Assembly (NCBI GenBank): GCA_015680685.1
Contig: MNCI01004895.1
Location: 1 to 64,000, forward strand
From: Gnetum montanum
Lineage: Eukaryota > Streptophyta > Gnetopsida > Gnetales > Gnetaceae
Reading direction: 5' to 3'
DNA: 64,000 bases
The position numbers and the translations under genes are program-made. Positions 23,427 through 35,460 of this stretch are shown here, in pieces. Below the pieces are notes generated by a model. That model did no database searches and was not told the origin of the DNA. It saw only the letters and a program-made list of their open reading frames with translations. Numbering within the stretch: the first letter of the stretch is position 1; each line of letters starts with the position of its first letter.

Positions 23427-26063
23427 ATGCTCAATTTTCTCAATGATTATGATGACGATATTTCAATCAAATCTAAAACAACTGAACAACATGCAAAAGA
23501 TCTAGACTTAGTGCTTAAAAGTTGTCTCAAATATGACCTTAGACTCAATCCAAAGAAATGCATTTTTGGTGTCAAAATAGGCAAAATGCTTGGTTTCCTA
23601 GTCTCCAAAACAGGGATACGGGTAGACCCGGATAAGGTCAAAGAAATAACCAATATGAAACCACCTAGAAACCTCACAGAACTACGTGGTCTCCAAGGTA
23701 GACTATAATTCATTAGATGCTTTATTAAAAAATTGACAAATAGGCTGAGACCTATGCAACATCTATTATGAAAGAATGTACATTTCCAATGGACTCAAAA
23801 ATTCCAGGAAGCATTTGAGAACATAAAACAAGAGTTGGCTCAACTACCAACTATTTATTCTCCACAAGGTAATAAACCTTTCTACATCTACCTTGCAACC
23901 TTTGATTCCTCCATTGCATTGATGCTTTGTCAAAAACGTGAGGATGGAGTCAAAATCCCTATTTATTACCTAAGCCATGCATTAATCATCTATGAACAAT
24001 GATACAATGACATAGAAAAATCATGCCTCGCCCTTGTCTTCACCTTGAAGAAATGGTGGCATTATTTCTTTTGTAATTAGGGTTACATCATTTGCAAGGA
24101 TAATGTACTCCATGCCATCACTAATAACATCTACGAGTCAAATAGGATAGCTAGGTGGAAAGCAATGACCGCATAAGTTGACTTATGCTACATTGCTCAA
24201 TCTTCCACAAAAGGTCAAGCAATAGTCACACAATTAGTCATCTCACCAATGCACGATCAAGCAACAATAAACCCCAAATTTCCTGATGAAAATGTTAATA
24301 GTCTTGACACCGTACCTAACAACTATGAGGCAATCCTATATTTTGATGGAGCTACAACCTCCCAAGGAGGAAGTGTTGCAACCAACTTAACATACCCCTC
24401 TAGAGAAATCTAACCCTTCACCTACTAATTAACCTTTTTTTGCACCAATAACATGGTAGAATATAAAGGTCTTTTTTGAGGTCTCCAAGTAGCATTAACT
24501 TCAGGAATCTCACGTCTTGTAGTTCGAGGTGATTCACAATTAGTTATTAACCAAGTCATTGAGGTTAACACATGTAAAGTTCTCCACTTGCAACCATATT
24601 GTGATTTGATCAAACATTTGATGAGGCAACTAGTAGAAGTGGACATAAAACATATCCCTAGAAGTGAAAACATAGTGGCCTACGCACTTGCCACACTAGC
24701 CTTAAACATGACACCTGAAATGTTCCACGCATTGCCTAGCTCTATAACAAGTTGTGTTGAACCTATAATTAACACATGTGACAAAATGCCTATAGCATCC
24801 ATTAGTACAACACACACATTAGAATGGTATGATGACATAAAAGAGTACCTTTTAAGAGGTGAACCACCTCAACACTTGACAAATTCTCAAAAGGACACTG
24901 TGCAAAAACGTTCTTGGTAATATGTATTAATAGGAGACACCTTGAGTCGCAAATCTTACGAAGGCATTCTGTTAATATGTGTTAGTGGTGTTGATGGACA
25001 AATGATCATAGAACAAGTCCACGAAGGACTTTGTGGAGGGAACATTGCACCCAAAGCAATGGCGACAAAGATTAGTCGTTTAGGCTACTATTGGCCACAC
25101 ATGGAGTATGATTGCATCTCTAAGGTCAGAAAATGTGACATCTACCAAAAGCATGGTAATTTGATATACGTTCCACCTAATGAATTGCATACATCATAAA
25201 TCACATGTCCATTCCAAAAATGGGGATTAGACTTAATTGGACTGATAACACCATCATCCTTTGCGGGACATAGCTTTATCAGTACTGCAACTAAATATTT
25301 CACAAAATGGGTAGAAACTCTTCCCCTTAGGAAAACCGCCTCAAAACACATTTTCAATTTCATAATAGAAAACATCGTGACTCGTTTTGGTATTCCAATG
25401 ACCATCATTACTGACAATGGACCATAGCTTAGCAGTGTAGATACTAGAAAATTTTGTGAAAGTCTAGGCATTAAACATGCATTTTCATCATCTTATTAAC
25501 CTCAGGGCAATGGTTAAGTGGAGGCTACAAATAAAACTGTCATCATGGTGCTCAAAAGGATGCTTAATCAGAGCAAGAAATGATGCCATGAACAATTGGT
25601 CTATGCATTATGGGCATACCGAGCAACACATCGTACATCTACAAGTAAAAATCCCTTTAGTCTTATCTATGAATCTGAAGCTATTTTACCTTTAAAATTA
25701 TAGGTTCCATCATTGCAGATAGCTCTCTCTAGTCTCCTTGATGATAGTCAAAACAATGAACTGTGCATTGCTGACCTTGACTCAGTAGAGGAGGAACATG
25801 TGCAAATGCTTGGTCAAATCAAATGGTACCAGAAACAATAGCAGTAATGACATAAACATGATCTGCACAAGCACCCGATCAAAGAAGGAGACTTAGTCCT
25901 TAAAGTCATATGTAAACATCCAGATAAATTCTCAGCCAACTAGGAAGGGCCTTACTTAGTCACCAAGACATACAATAATGGAGCATTTAAACTTGTTGAT
26001 ATGAATGGGAACGAGTTTGCTAATACTACAACTCACTTGTACCTGAAATGGTACTATGTTTGA
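23427..26063 (+). pseudogene. pol: Pol of element B, part 2: RT palm, two RNases H, integrase
   Basis: Continues from 4352. The RT active site reads FLNDYDDDISIKSK: the usual YVDD has V changed to D, as A and D both have YVDD. Then LRLNPKKCIFGVK and FLVSKTGIRVDPDK. RNase H 1 includes YYLSHAL and LALVFTLKKW (near 24040). RNase H 2 includes YFDGATTSQGGS, NNMVEYKGL, VRGDSQLVINQV and ENIVAYALATL (its D changed to Y). Integrase: HEGLCGGN (last H lost) and CDIYQ (a C lost) in the zinc finger, then WGLDLIGLI, ITDNGP and VEATNK for the DDE core. The C-terminal part has KEGDLVLKV and GPYLVTKTYNNGAFKLVD. Stop at 26061. More than ten stops interrupt it. Confidence 0.88.
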
Positions 26064-26075
26064 TAAAATTGAGGT

Positions 26076-26345
26076 ACGTCAAAGTCCTGGCATCATGAAT
26101 TAAAACTGATACCATAGAAAATTCCTAGCATCATGACTTATAACTGATACCACAGAAAAGTCCTGGCATCATGACTTAAAACTAATACCACAGAAAAGTT
26201 CTGGCATTATGACTTAAAGCTGATACCACAGACTAGTCATGGCATCATGACTTAAACCTAATACCATAAACAAGTTCTAGCATCATGACTTAAAACTGAT
26301 ATCATAGAATATTCTTGGCATCATGACTTAAAACTGATACCATAG
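26076..26345 (+). repeat. 39-bp tandem repeat in the 3' UTR of B
   Basis: Seven copies of a unit of about 39 bp built on CTGGCATCATGACTTAAAAC followed by TGATACCACAGAAAAGT. From 26346 to 26600 it grades into looser TATAAACTAGCA repeats. It starts 12 bp after the pol stop, and A has a degenerate counterpart at 7400-7760. Confidence 0.88.
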
Positions 26346-27765
26346 AGCTCGGTCTGGTAAGACGTTAAACTACCACATTTGTCTGCCATGATGCGAAACT
26401 AGCATCCAGAGTCCACTAAGACTATAAACTAGTTTACCTCTTCATAGTCCTCTATGACTATAAACTAGCAATCCACCATCCGCTACGATGCTAAATTAGT
26501 GCCATCCAAAGGGTTATGATGTAAAACTAATCCACAATAGTCTACTAAGACTATAAACTAGCAACATCATCAGCGACTAGGAAAAATTTGAAAAGATGTG
26601 TTGTTGTGCTTGGCTATTCGTGTTCATGTTCCACAAAGACTTACTACATAATTTGTCTCATGGACACTAATGAAGCTAATGTTGTTCATAATTCTATTTG
26701 CTTTGAAAATTACACATGGTAACTCCTTCTCCTAGTTTAAAGTACTTAGTTAATTGATTCATTTGTGTTTTTTTGTCTCCTTGGAGTTGTGTTTGTAGGA
26801 TGACACTCCTGAGGCATTCGTACATAGATGCACTTCATCATGATGACAAGGTATCACATTCTTCCTAACGCATGTAACTAGGTTAATCAATCCATTCATG
26901 AGTACATTCCCAATTCCTGACATGTCCCCTATTTCCCCATCATGTCCCAATTGTCCCCTTCAATTACACCCTTGGATACCTTTCACTTAGTTCAAAAAAC
27001 CCTAAGCAGTTGCAACACAAAACACAAAACACAGTACACAGTACATGATGCTAAATGCAAGCACTCCAACATGAGCATGGCACAAAAAAGCAAGCTCTTT
27101 CAAAAAGACAAATAAAAGAAAAAATAAAAGAAAAGGAAAAGACAAAATAAAATAAAGCAAAAAAGAAAAGAAAAGAAGAAACAAATAAGAAAATAGAAAA
27201 AGAAAAGAACAAAAGAGTCAAAGAGCAAAGTGCACGGAAAAGGTCTTCATGACCCCGTTGACATCATAAGCAAAAGACTATTGGCTATTCTCATACAAGC
27301 CCTAAGTGAGAAGGTAATTATCTTGAAAAGTAGCTACACTTATTTCTCAAAGAGACCATGTTGCATACCATCGCATGACTTTGGTTATTTATAATAGGCC
27401 CCGTAAATACTCTATAAGAGTCTCATTTCTCTGAAGAAAGCACCTCCTATGTCTTGGCTCCAAGTCTACTGAACATTGGCCATTGACAAGGACTAAAGAT
27501 ATGGCTCATTCGTGCGAGAGCACTTCCTTTCCCACAATCCTAGCAGCAATCATGACCCCTAATCAACTCCTCATTTCCCCCGATTACAATCCCTTAACTC
27601 CTTGAACCACATTCCCTCAATCCCATGTACTTTTAAAAATGGAAAGATGAAATCCAACCAAGGGCCAATGGTTAATGTTTGATACTTGGTTTTTCATGGT
27701 GTTTTTCACTTCTTTGTCAACACCTCTCAGGTGGATTCTTCCAGATGTCAACAAAGAGGAACCAA
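26346..27765 (+). other. 3' untranslated region and polypurine tract of B
   Basis: Non-coding, with an adenine-rich run (27100-27220) opposite the pyrimidine run in A. It ends in AAAGAGGAACCAA (27753-27765), the polypurine tract directly before the LTR start TGAAACACC. Confidence 0.65.
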
Positions 27766-29096
27766 TGAAACACCATTGATTTCAGCTTAACACTTTGAAA
27801 CAAGAATGACACAAGCCCTTTCAAGCTTTCAGGAGGTAAAATTTGGCTAGCATGGAAGTCACGATTGGCTAAATCAAGCCAGCATGCTCATCCCATCAAG
27901 TTGGAAGCTTTCCCACAGCGTAACCAATTCTAAGAGTCATAAAAATGAGCCAAAAAAATTTGATCTATAGTTTCCAGGTCATCCTTAGAGCACATCCTTG
28001 AAAGCTTCAGTCCCAACTTTTGGAATGGTAGATTCCAACTCAAAATTGCAAGATTTTTGCAAGATTTCATATGTCACGCTGCATGTCACGCTGCAACATG
28101 ACATATAGCGTGACCTACTCAAAGTGACCCGAGACATGTCACGCTATAGCGTGACATACAGCATGACCTACTCAAAATGGGTCAAAACAAGCCACTTTTA
28201 GCTCAATTCAGCAATCAGTCAGGCATCTTGTAGTGGTCAAAGAGCCCAAACCCAAGATCTAGAAGTTTCAAGTGAGCCAGGGTCAATTTTTCATATAGTA
28301 CATTATAAATTTTGATTTTTGGGCTTGTTGAGCCCTCATTTTCTAAATTGTATGTATTTCCATGGGCTTGAGTGACCCACAGATGGTAAGATACGATGAA
28401 CCTCATCAAGAACGTAGCTTGTCCACACATGTCCAACTCACACACAGCTGTCCATTGGATATGTGTCATGACATCTATGTTTCTCTCATTGCCCAACCAT
28501 TGATTCCATTCATGAATTTCGTGCCTGAGCCCAACCTAGCCCTATAAATACCTTGTTAATTCACATAAATTGGGTTGGAAATTTTGGAGTTAAACAACTT
28601 GAAAAAATCAGACCAACAGTCCGTGGATGCTTAGTACACTCTGACTCCTAGCATCCAAGCACATCACATCACATCCCCCCCAGGGCTTGGCACTTGACCT
28701 ACCATCTACACATGTAGCTACACTTTGACTGGTGCACATATTTTCTAGGTAATACAATATAGTTCGTTTTGCCAGGCATTTATTTTGTTTACTTTGTGCT
28801 TTACATTTAGTTTATTTTTAGTTTAGTTTATGTTTTATTCACAATACAGTTTTTGTTTACATTTTATGTGCACTGTTTATGTTTTAAAGACATCAGTTAC
28901 GATAACCCCAACTCAAGCCTTAGTTTACGCTTGGGGAAGTCCTTGGTTGATTTTCATGCAGACCATCCAAGGCACTCTACCTTCATTTACTTTGCCAGCT
29001 TACCCTCAGGTGAAGGCAGGGTCAGCTATGTCTACCCGACAATCTTTCGGTATTTGTTTTCCTTCTAGCCTTACACCGACGATTTAGGTCAGTACA
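27766..29096 (+). repeat. 3' LTR of element B
   Basis: 1,331 bp, TGAAACACCATTGATT to GGTCAGTACA. It is shorter than the LTRs of A and H, mainly in U3. TATA box TATAAATA at 28543-28550. The shared U5 block with GACCATCCAAGGCACTC lies at about 28959-29060. Confidence 0.85.
28543..28550 (+). promoter_or_regulatory. TATA box of LTR B
   Basis: TATAAATA in AGCCCTATAAATACC, identical in context to H at 55625. Confidence 0.6.
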
Positions 29097-29856
29097 CCTA
29101 CCTACCCCACTTCTACATGCTTTACTTGTTTACACTTTATGTTAGGTTGGTTGTTTGCATTTTTACATTGTTTTCCTTATTATCTGTTTATTTCTTTTGT
29201 TCATGCATTTTTGCTAAGTTTACATTTTCACTTGGTCATTTTTAGCAATTAGTTTACACATAAAACAAAAAAATGCATAAAAATCATAAAATTCAAAAAT
29301 TACAAAACACCATGGCCCACCAAGGCCTAAAACTAGCAATCTTTTTTCCTTCAACACATGCTTTAAAATGGCCTTAAATTATCATATGGCCTACCATGAC
29401 CCAAAACTATCAACCTCCCTTATAGAGCATGGCCTAGAATGACCTAAAACTACCAGCATGGCATACCATGGCCCTAAACTGACATCATGTGGCCTGCCAT
29501 GACATAAAACTAGCAACACTTTCCTATTATCGCATGGCCTAGAATGATCTTAAACTAACATTGGGGCCTAGGATGGCCTAAAACTATCAAAATGCTATTT
29601 ACACATGTAGCCCAAAATGACCTAAACTTAGCAATTTCTATAGCCCAATTACATCAACTCATCACATCATTAACATCAAACACATAGTTAATAAATACAA
29701 AATTCTACTCGTCATATAGTCCATGTAGCAAAAATCCACTACATCTCATAAAAGATAAAAATCATAGCATGGCCATCTATGTTATATAGCAAATATACAC
29801 AAAAATCATAAACACCCAATGACAGGGCTACATCAGGATTTGCTTGACCAGTGGTG
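29097..29856. repeat. Spacer repeats of D (TTAAACTA / CCTAAAACTA words)
   Basis: 29300-29650 has about a dozen loose repeats of ATGGCCTAGAATGACCTAAA followed by ACTACCA. The matching spacer of H (60195-60330) has AAAATGATGTTAAACTACCA repeats. No coding is seen; the stretch before the repeats is T-rich. Confidence 0.65.
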
Positions 29857-32800
29857 CTAAATGGGCATGGAGGCTCCTCTTCTTTTGCCATGCTATTGGG
29901 CCCTGTAGCATTGCTTGGTGCTTGTCAAAAATAATAATAATAAGAAAAAATCCTATGTGCAACCTAATAGAAAAAACATTAAAATAACATAAAGAACTAA
30001 CCTAAGAGTGTCCTGCATCGATCATGTTTGGAGGCAAGATTTTAAGGCCCCCCTCCATGCATCGGAGGATCTCAACCTCTGGTAGCCACATCTAGTCCTC
30101 TTGGCCAAAGTCAACACCTGTAAGGGTCCTGTCTTTGTCTATGATGGTCCATGCAGGTGGTTGCATAAAAAATGTGGAAAAAGTCTCTCCTAAAGGTGTG
30201 ATAATCTCTCACTTTGGGGAACTACTAATCACTATGTGGTGAGTAAATATCTTAAAGGCTTGTCTCCCACCAATTACTTTAACAAACATCTCAAGGTAGT
30301 GGTGGTCAATGGGCTCTTCTTTGAGCTACTTAAGATATGTGTCTCGCTTACACTTATGGTGGTGTTTATGGTTTTTTGCATTTTCCCCCCACTTACACAA
30401 CTTAGTGCTAAAGTTTTCTCAATCTTGACTTTTCTAGGAAAGCAGATCCATCTATTGCCTCTACTCAATGATCTTCTAGGTGGCCTTATTCTTGCCTTGG
30501 ATGGACAACTAGTACCTAGCATAGTCAATCTTTACAGTCTACTAGGTACTATCTACCTATGATTGAGCCTCGAAGAAGTCATATCGGGATTGGAGATCCT
30601 CGATCTTCTTGTCTTGGCTTGCCACTATCTCTTAAAGCTCATGCATGTGTTTCCACAAGTTCTCATTCAAATGCCTATAACTCCATAATGCTTTTTTGCA
30701 AGAAAGTATGCACTTTCTAGGTGCCTCATATACACGGTGAGGCACTCGGTCTACTTTAGGAGGATACTCAAGGGCAACGTTCACCTTAGCCACCTAGTTC
30801 AAATCCCAGCAGTGTTTAGAACCTATTTTCATGCATCAAGGGAATCAACATTAGCCATAAACTAAGCATAAAATCAGTAAAGTAATGTAAGTAAAACAAC
30901 ACAAAGCATACTGGGCTTAGGATTTTCCTGCTATAGGTGATCTACCATATCATCAATAATGCTTTCCATGAAGGCAAACTTGTCTAGTGTCTCTACCCAC
31001 ATCTTCATGTAGGAGGTAGGCATAGGTGGTGGACTACTAGTAGGTACATCTGAGGCTGCATAAAAATAATTCATTTAATGACAACTAAATAGCCAAAGAT
31101 GTAAGATCAAAAGAGCAACAATAGATGGAAATATAAAGCACTTACCTAGCAAACCCTTAGGTGTGAAAGTGGGGGGATCTTCTAGCTGCACAACATGAAA
31201 GAGGCTGGAAAAATCATCCTCATCAAGGTGGAATAGCCCCTCTATCGCAAACTACTAGAAGGTCTCTACAACCTTGTGTAGCTCCTCTCTGGGTGCTTCC
31301 TCCCCATTAGCTTGAGAAGGGACCACCTTTGATATTGTTGTCATCATTGCTTCAGCAGCCATCTCACCTAATTTATAAACATAACATTTTAGCATTAACA
31401 TAAATTAGCCAAAAACACTAAAAATATAAACACAAAAAAATATAAAAAAAATGCATCTATACATATACTAACCTGCAACATCTGTGTGGGATTTTGAGGT
31501 GGATCTTCTTGATGCCTGCCTATCCAACTATAGGAGTAGCCTCCTTTGATGGGCATGGTCTCTTAATCTTTAATTTGGAAGGCCCCACCATTTCCACAAT
31601 GTAATGGTTGGCCTTGTTCACATCCTTAATGATGATTGGTGGACACTTGCCCCTATTGTCATTGAGTACGACTCATCGATCCCCTCTGGAGGGTCCTATG
31701 AGTGAGTGGTTGTGAAAATGTGTTTCACCCAAGGCTTAGATAGCTACTCACAATCTTGCCCTACCCAATGCCTGATATCTCGGACCACCAAAAGCTCCTC
31801 AAACCTTCACAAATACATTATGAAGAACACAAAGTGTATGTGAGACCTCACTTGGAGGTTGTAGCATAACCTAGTGATCTTTGCATGTAGTTTGGTGGCA
31901 ATGTAGAAGGCCCAATTAAACCTCATGCCCTCTTGTATTACCTCCTTCATCACCCACACCTACTCTATTCCAAGGACTTTTCCTTGGAAGAGCAACTTTG
32001 GAAAGGCAAGGGCACAAAAGAGAGGGTAGAGCTCTCAGACCTCAAGCACATGCACATCCTTAATTGGGATGCCTTTGTGAAATCAACTGGCTCCCAACCA
32101 CTTCTTGATCTCTTCTTTTAGGTCCACCTCTCTATTGGCCTTGTTAATGACCAGTGGAATATCAAAAGGAAAAGTTGAAGAGGTTAGCAAAGAAGGCCTC
32201 GTCAAGGTGCAAGATTACCCTCTCTCTATGCATGTAAGTGATGAAGTGGCAAATGTCACTACTAAAGGAGTCTATGATAGTAACCATTTTGACCACTAGA
32301 ATGCTTAGGCTAAGGGCCAAGAAAAGGTCCATCAGCATAGCATGTGTGAGTCAACTCGTCAACACCTCTAAGTTCTAATGGCACAACCAATCTCGTGCCC
32401 CCTTCACATCACCATATTTCATGATGAGGGTGGACTCAATGCAGCTTTTTGTGATCACTGTCACCTCTTCTAAAGCAACTATAACTAGAACATGGACAAA
32501 AATAATGTTAAGATTAAGTAAGGGTAAATCAACGAGTGCATGGAAGCAAGCATAAAAGCCAAACAATAAGAGCTTACATGGAATAAATGGTGTGCAAGAT
32601 GGAGGTGGTGGTGTAACTAACTTCTCAAAGTTTGGCTCACCACTAGCCTGCCCCTCATCAAGCTAATCATAGATCCTACATCATTCAAATTCCTTTGGGT
32701 ATTAGGTAGGATAATTCTTTACATCTTCTCCCACCTACTCAAGTACAACCTCTTGAAAGTTTGGACTAGAGGAGAACACTGCTAGGATGGTGTAGGTTAA

Positions 32801-34848
32801 AGTAAAAGCCTCTTTCTTGTCATGGATCCCTTGGTTATCAACTTTGAATCTAGCATGAAGAATGAGTAGTTAGTAGTCAACAAAATTTAGCATGGGCTAA
32901 TAGCAAGAAACACTACACAAAATCATAAGAGCACTTACCCTTTGACATAGTATACAATTCCAGGTGGGTTTTGGAACAACGTATGCACATGTAGGGCAAT
33001 GAAAGTGGTGTTGCTCCTATAATAACAAGAGAACTCTAACATTTCCTAGATCTTGTAGAAAGGATGAGTGTCCCTAGGGCCTCACCTTGAACCACCTACT
33101 CTATCCTCACCAGTCATGGGCTTATCAGACCTAAATCTCAATATGTCTTGGTTGGTCCTAGGTAGCAATGTCTCATTGATAGTGCCTGCAACCTCTGCTA
33201 CTAAGTGTGACCACATAATTACACTGAAGTGCTATAGTAGGAATGCTAGGAACTCAAACTCCCTAGGGCAAAACCATACTGCATGATGACCCACCCACAT
33301 ATCTGGTGCAAGCATGTTAGGCATAGGCTTGCTCATGCAGCAAAGAATGCCAGCAAGCTCCACAATGACTAAGATGGAATTTAGTAACACTCTACAACTA
33401 CAAGGCAAAAAACATAGCATTAGTATACACTAGATGAAAATTTTGGCAAAAATATGAAACTTTAAATTACACTTAGCAAAATTTACATGATGCAACATAA
33501 GTTATAAAAATATCATAAGGTCCCCTAGGCCTCGTGGATATAGGATGTCAATACACACATTTGATGCACCTAATATTCACTAGGGTATAGTATGTTTCAC
33601 ATAGTGTTATCATTTGATTTTTCATAATCACATATTTAGCATTATAGGTTGCATTATCAATTCATTTTAGCATGCTTGCATATTTAGCATTAGCATTTTT
33701 CATTTCACAAGTTTAACACTTTTGCTTAAAATTTTCAAATATTTTTTTTTAACTTTGGGTGGTGTAGTTTGGAAACTTGCAAAAAATATCTAACTCTAGG
33801 CCACCTTCAGGAGCATAGTCTAGAAATTAAAATTTTTTCTAACTCTAGAACCACCAACTACACTCTAGCGACTGTAGAGCATAGTTCCAAACAAAAATAA
33901 AATAGTTCTAACTATTGTCTATGCTCCCTATCATATCCCCAAACATTTCACAAATTTTTCCCAAAATCTCAAAAGAAATTGTTACTTATGGTGCTACCCT
34001 ACCCTATGCCCCACTGTGACACCAGAAATGAAAACCAACAATAGAACATGTGTCCTTTATGTTCCCCCTTCCACAACCCCCATGACTGTGCACTCTCGCT
34101 ATAGGGCACCACACTTCTTTTTAGACCCACGGTGGATGCTAAAAACCAAAAATAAGAAGAGAGAAATGGTAGTCCCCTGGCACCTCCTTGACCCCATGGT
34201 GGGCCCTTCTAGTCATTGTCAATACTTGCAATTCACTACCATGCACAAAAACTATAAAAACCAATAGAAACCTCTATAAATCCCTTGCCTTGTAGTGTGT
34301 CATTTTGGCCAATGCTATAGCACTCGTCCTTGCCCATCCACTACCAAAATCCTTAAGCAAAAATAAGAAGAAAAATTAGAGTGTAAACCCTCTATCATGT
34401 ACCCATCCCACAAGCAGTATCCTTACACCACCACCAAAAACCCAATCTCCCACTTTTCACATGCTACAAAGAAAATCTTTTCAACAGCCCTGCACAAGCC
34501 CTCCTTTTTGTGGTTACATTGACCACCATAGTGGCTAGGGCCACCATAATACAAAACCTCTTTTCATGTCATTTCCCATCTAAAAATCCTAAAAACACTA
34601 GAAACCCTTACTTGTGCATGCCCTTTCTTGTTGGCCACAATTGCCATGGCCGCAGTAGCCCCTACCATGGTACGATGCTGCCAAAACCCAATCCCAAGCC
34701 CCAAACACCTAAGTATAGAAGTGAAAAAAATGTAATCCATAACAAAAAGGAGTAGAGAATAGTTGGGGTACCTAGTAGATGGTGGTACCCTTCGCTCCTC
34801 CATGCATGCCCATGGTAAGCATCCCAGAACTTGCTCTTCCTTGTCCAT
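29857..34848 (-). pseudogene. Antisense gene copy D: all eight exons traceable
   Basis: Minus strand from ATG at 34848. Approximate exons: 34848-34771, 33397-32939, 32896-32578, 32478-31473, 31367-31146, 31055-30915, 30793-30002 and about 29920-29857 (stop unsettled). Exon 1: MDKEEQVLGCLPWA. Exon 2: LVIVELAGILCCM and HVHTLFQNPPGIVYYVKG; A has YHVHTLFQNFPRTVYRVDR. Exon 4: ALEEVTVITKSCIESTLIMK, VVKMVTIIDSFSSDICHF and ELYPLFCALAFPKLLFQG. Exon 7 looks partly coiled-coil (WKHMHELxEIVASQDKKIED). Many stops and one non-standard donor (exon 6). The match to A and H is clear but weaker than A to H, so the gene was already in the common ancestor of these subfamilies. Function unknown. Confidence 0.65.
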
Positions 34849-35460
34849 GTTGATCAAACTAGGGTGTTGGTGTTTACTTTAGTGTGACATTCTAGTGACT
34901 ATGCTTGTGCAACTATGCTACACTTTCAAAAGTTTTCATTTCAACTTTGACAATCACAAATTTACCCATGGTAGAATGTTCTTTTATACCCCTAGAAACT
35001 AGTTAATTTTTTACCTACCCTAGGACTATGCTTAATAGTGCAAAGTAAAGTTGGGTGTGAGCGTAGTCACTAGAGTTACAAAATTTTTTGATTTTTCTGG
35101 GTATCTTCAATTTTAGAAAAATTTTGAATTTTTTTGTTACCTAGTAAGCACATAGGCTAATTTTTTTTTCTTTTATGTGTCAAGCCTCACTCCAATGATG
35201 CATTTAGTGCATATCATAGTTCATTAATACCTTAAACTGGCACATTACAGTCCACTAAGACCTTAAACTGCTAACCCCATGGCTTGCCGAGGCCTAAAAC
35301 TAACCCACACATCCCTTGCCTTTTAAAATCACATTTGCATACTTAGAGATGAATTTTATTGCATTATTTTCTTTCATTTTGTGCATATTTCTCTCATTAA
35401 GACAAGTGTGGCTTGACATTTTCTAGTTTTTTTTTGCATGATTATTGCAAGATTTTCATG
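34849..35460. other. Divergent spacer between antisense gene and pol of D
   Basis: Non-coding. It contains TTAAACTGGCACATTACAG-type words at 35210-35310 like those in the B spacer (3290-3400). The antisense ATG and pol ATG are 612 bp apart, back to back. Confidence 0.5.

Larger units (their letters stand above)
2173..29096 (+). mobile_element. Element B: Tat/Ogre-type LTR retrotransposon, 5' truncated by window and split by A
   Basis: Plus-strand family 1 element. Visible parts are intron 1 and exon 1 of the antisense gene (2173-2895), pol (3510-4352 and 23427-26063), 3' UTR, polypurine tract and 3' LTR (27766-29096). C interrupts it on the left and A (4353-23421) inside RT; removing A and one copy of ATTAC restores an uninterrupted RT order. 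Its gag, protease and 5' LTR must lie left of the window. On the right it abuts the post-protease spacer of D, so B is read as an insertion into D; the right target duplication would be CCTAC at 29097-29101, which cannot be verified here. Confidence 0.75.

Noticed and set aside
294-29096. LTR C (294-2172) and LTR B (27766-29096) as the two LTRs of one element B
   Set aside because: A polypurine tract precedes 294, no primer-binding site follows 2172, no gag or protease lies between 2172 and the antisense exon, and the flanks show no target duplication. C is better read as a separate insertion.
30236-30562. Plus-strand 108-codon frame in D
   Set aside because: It is the reverse shadow of exon 7 of the antisense gene, which aligns with A and H on the minus strand.
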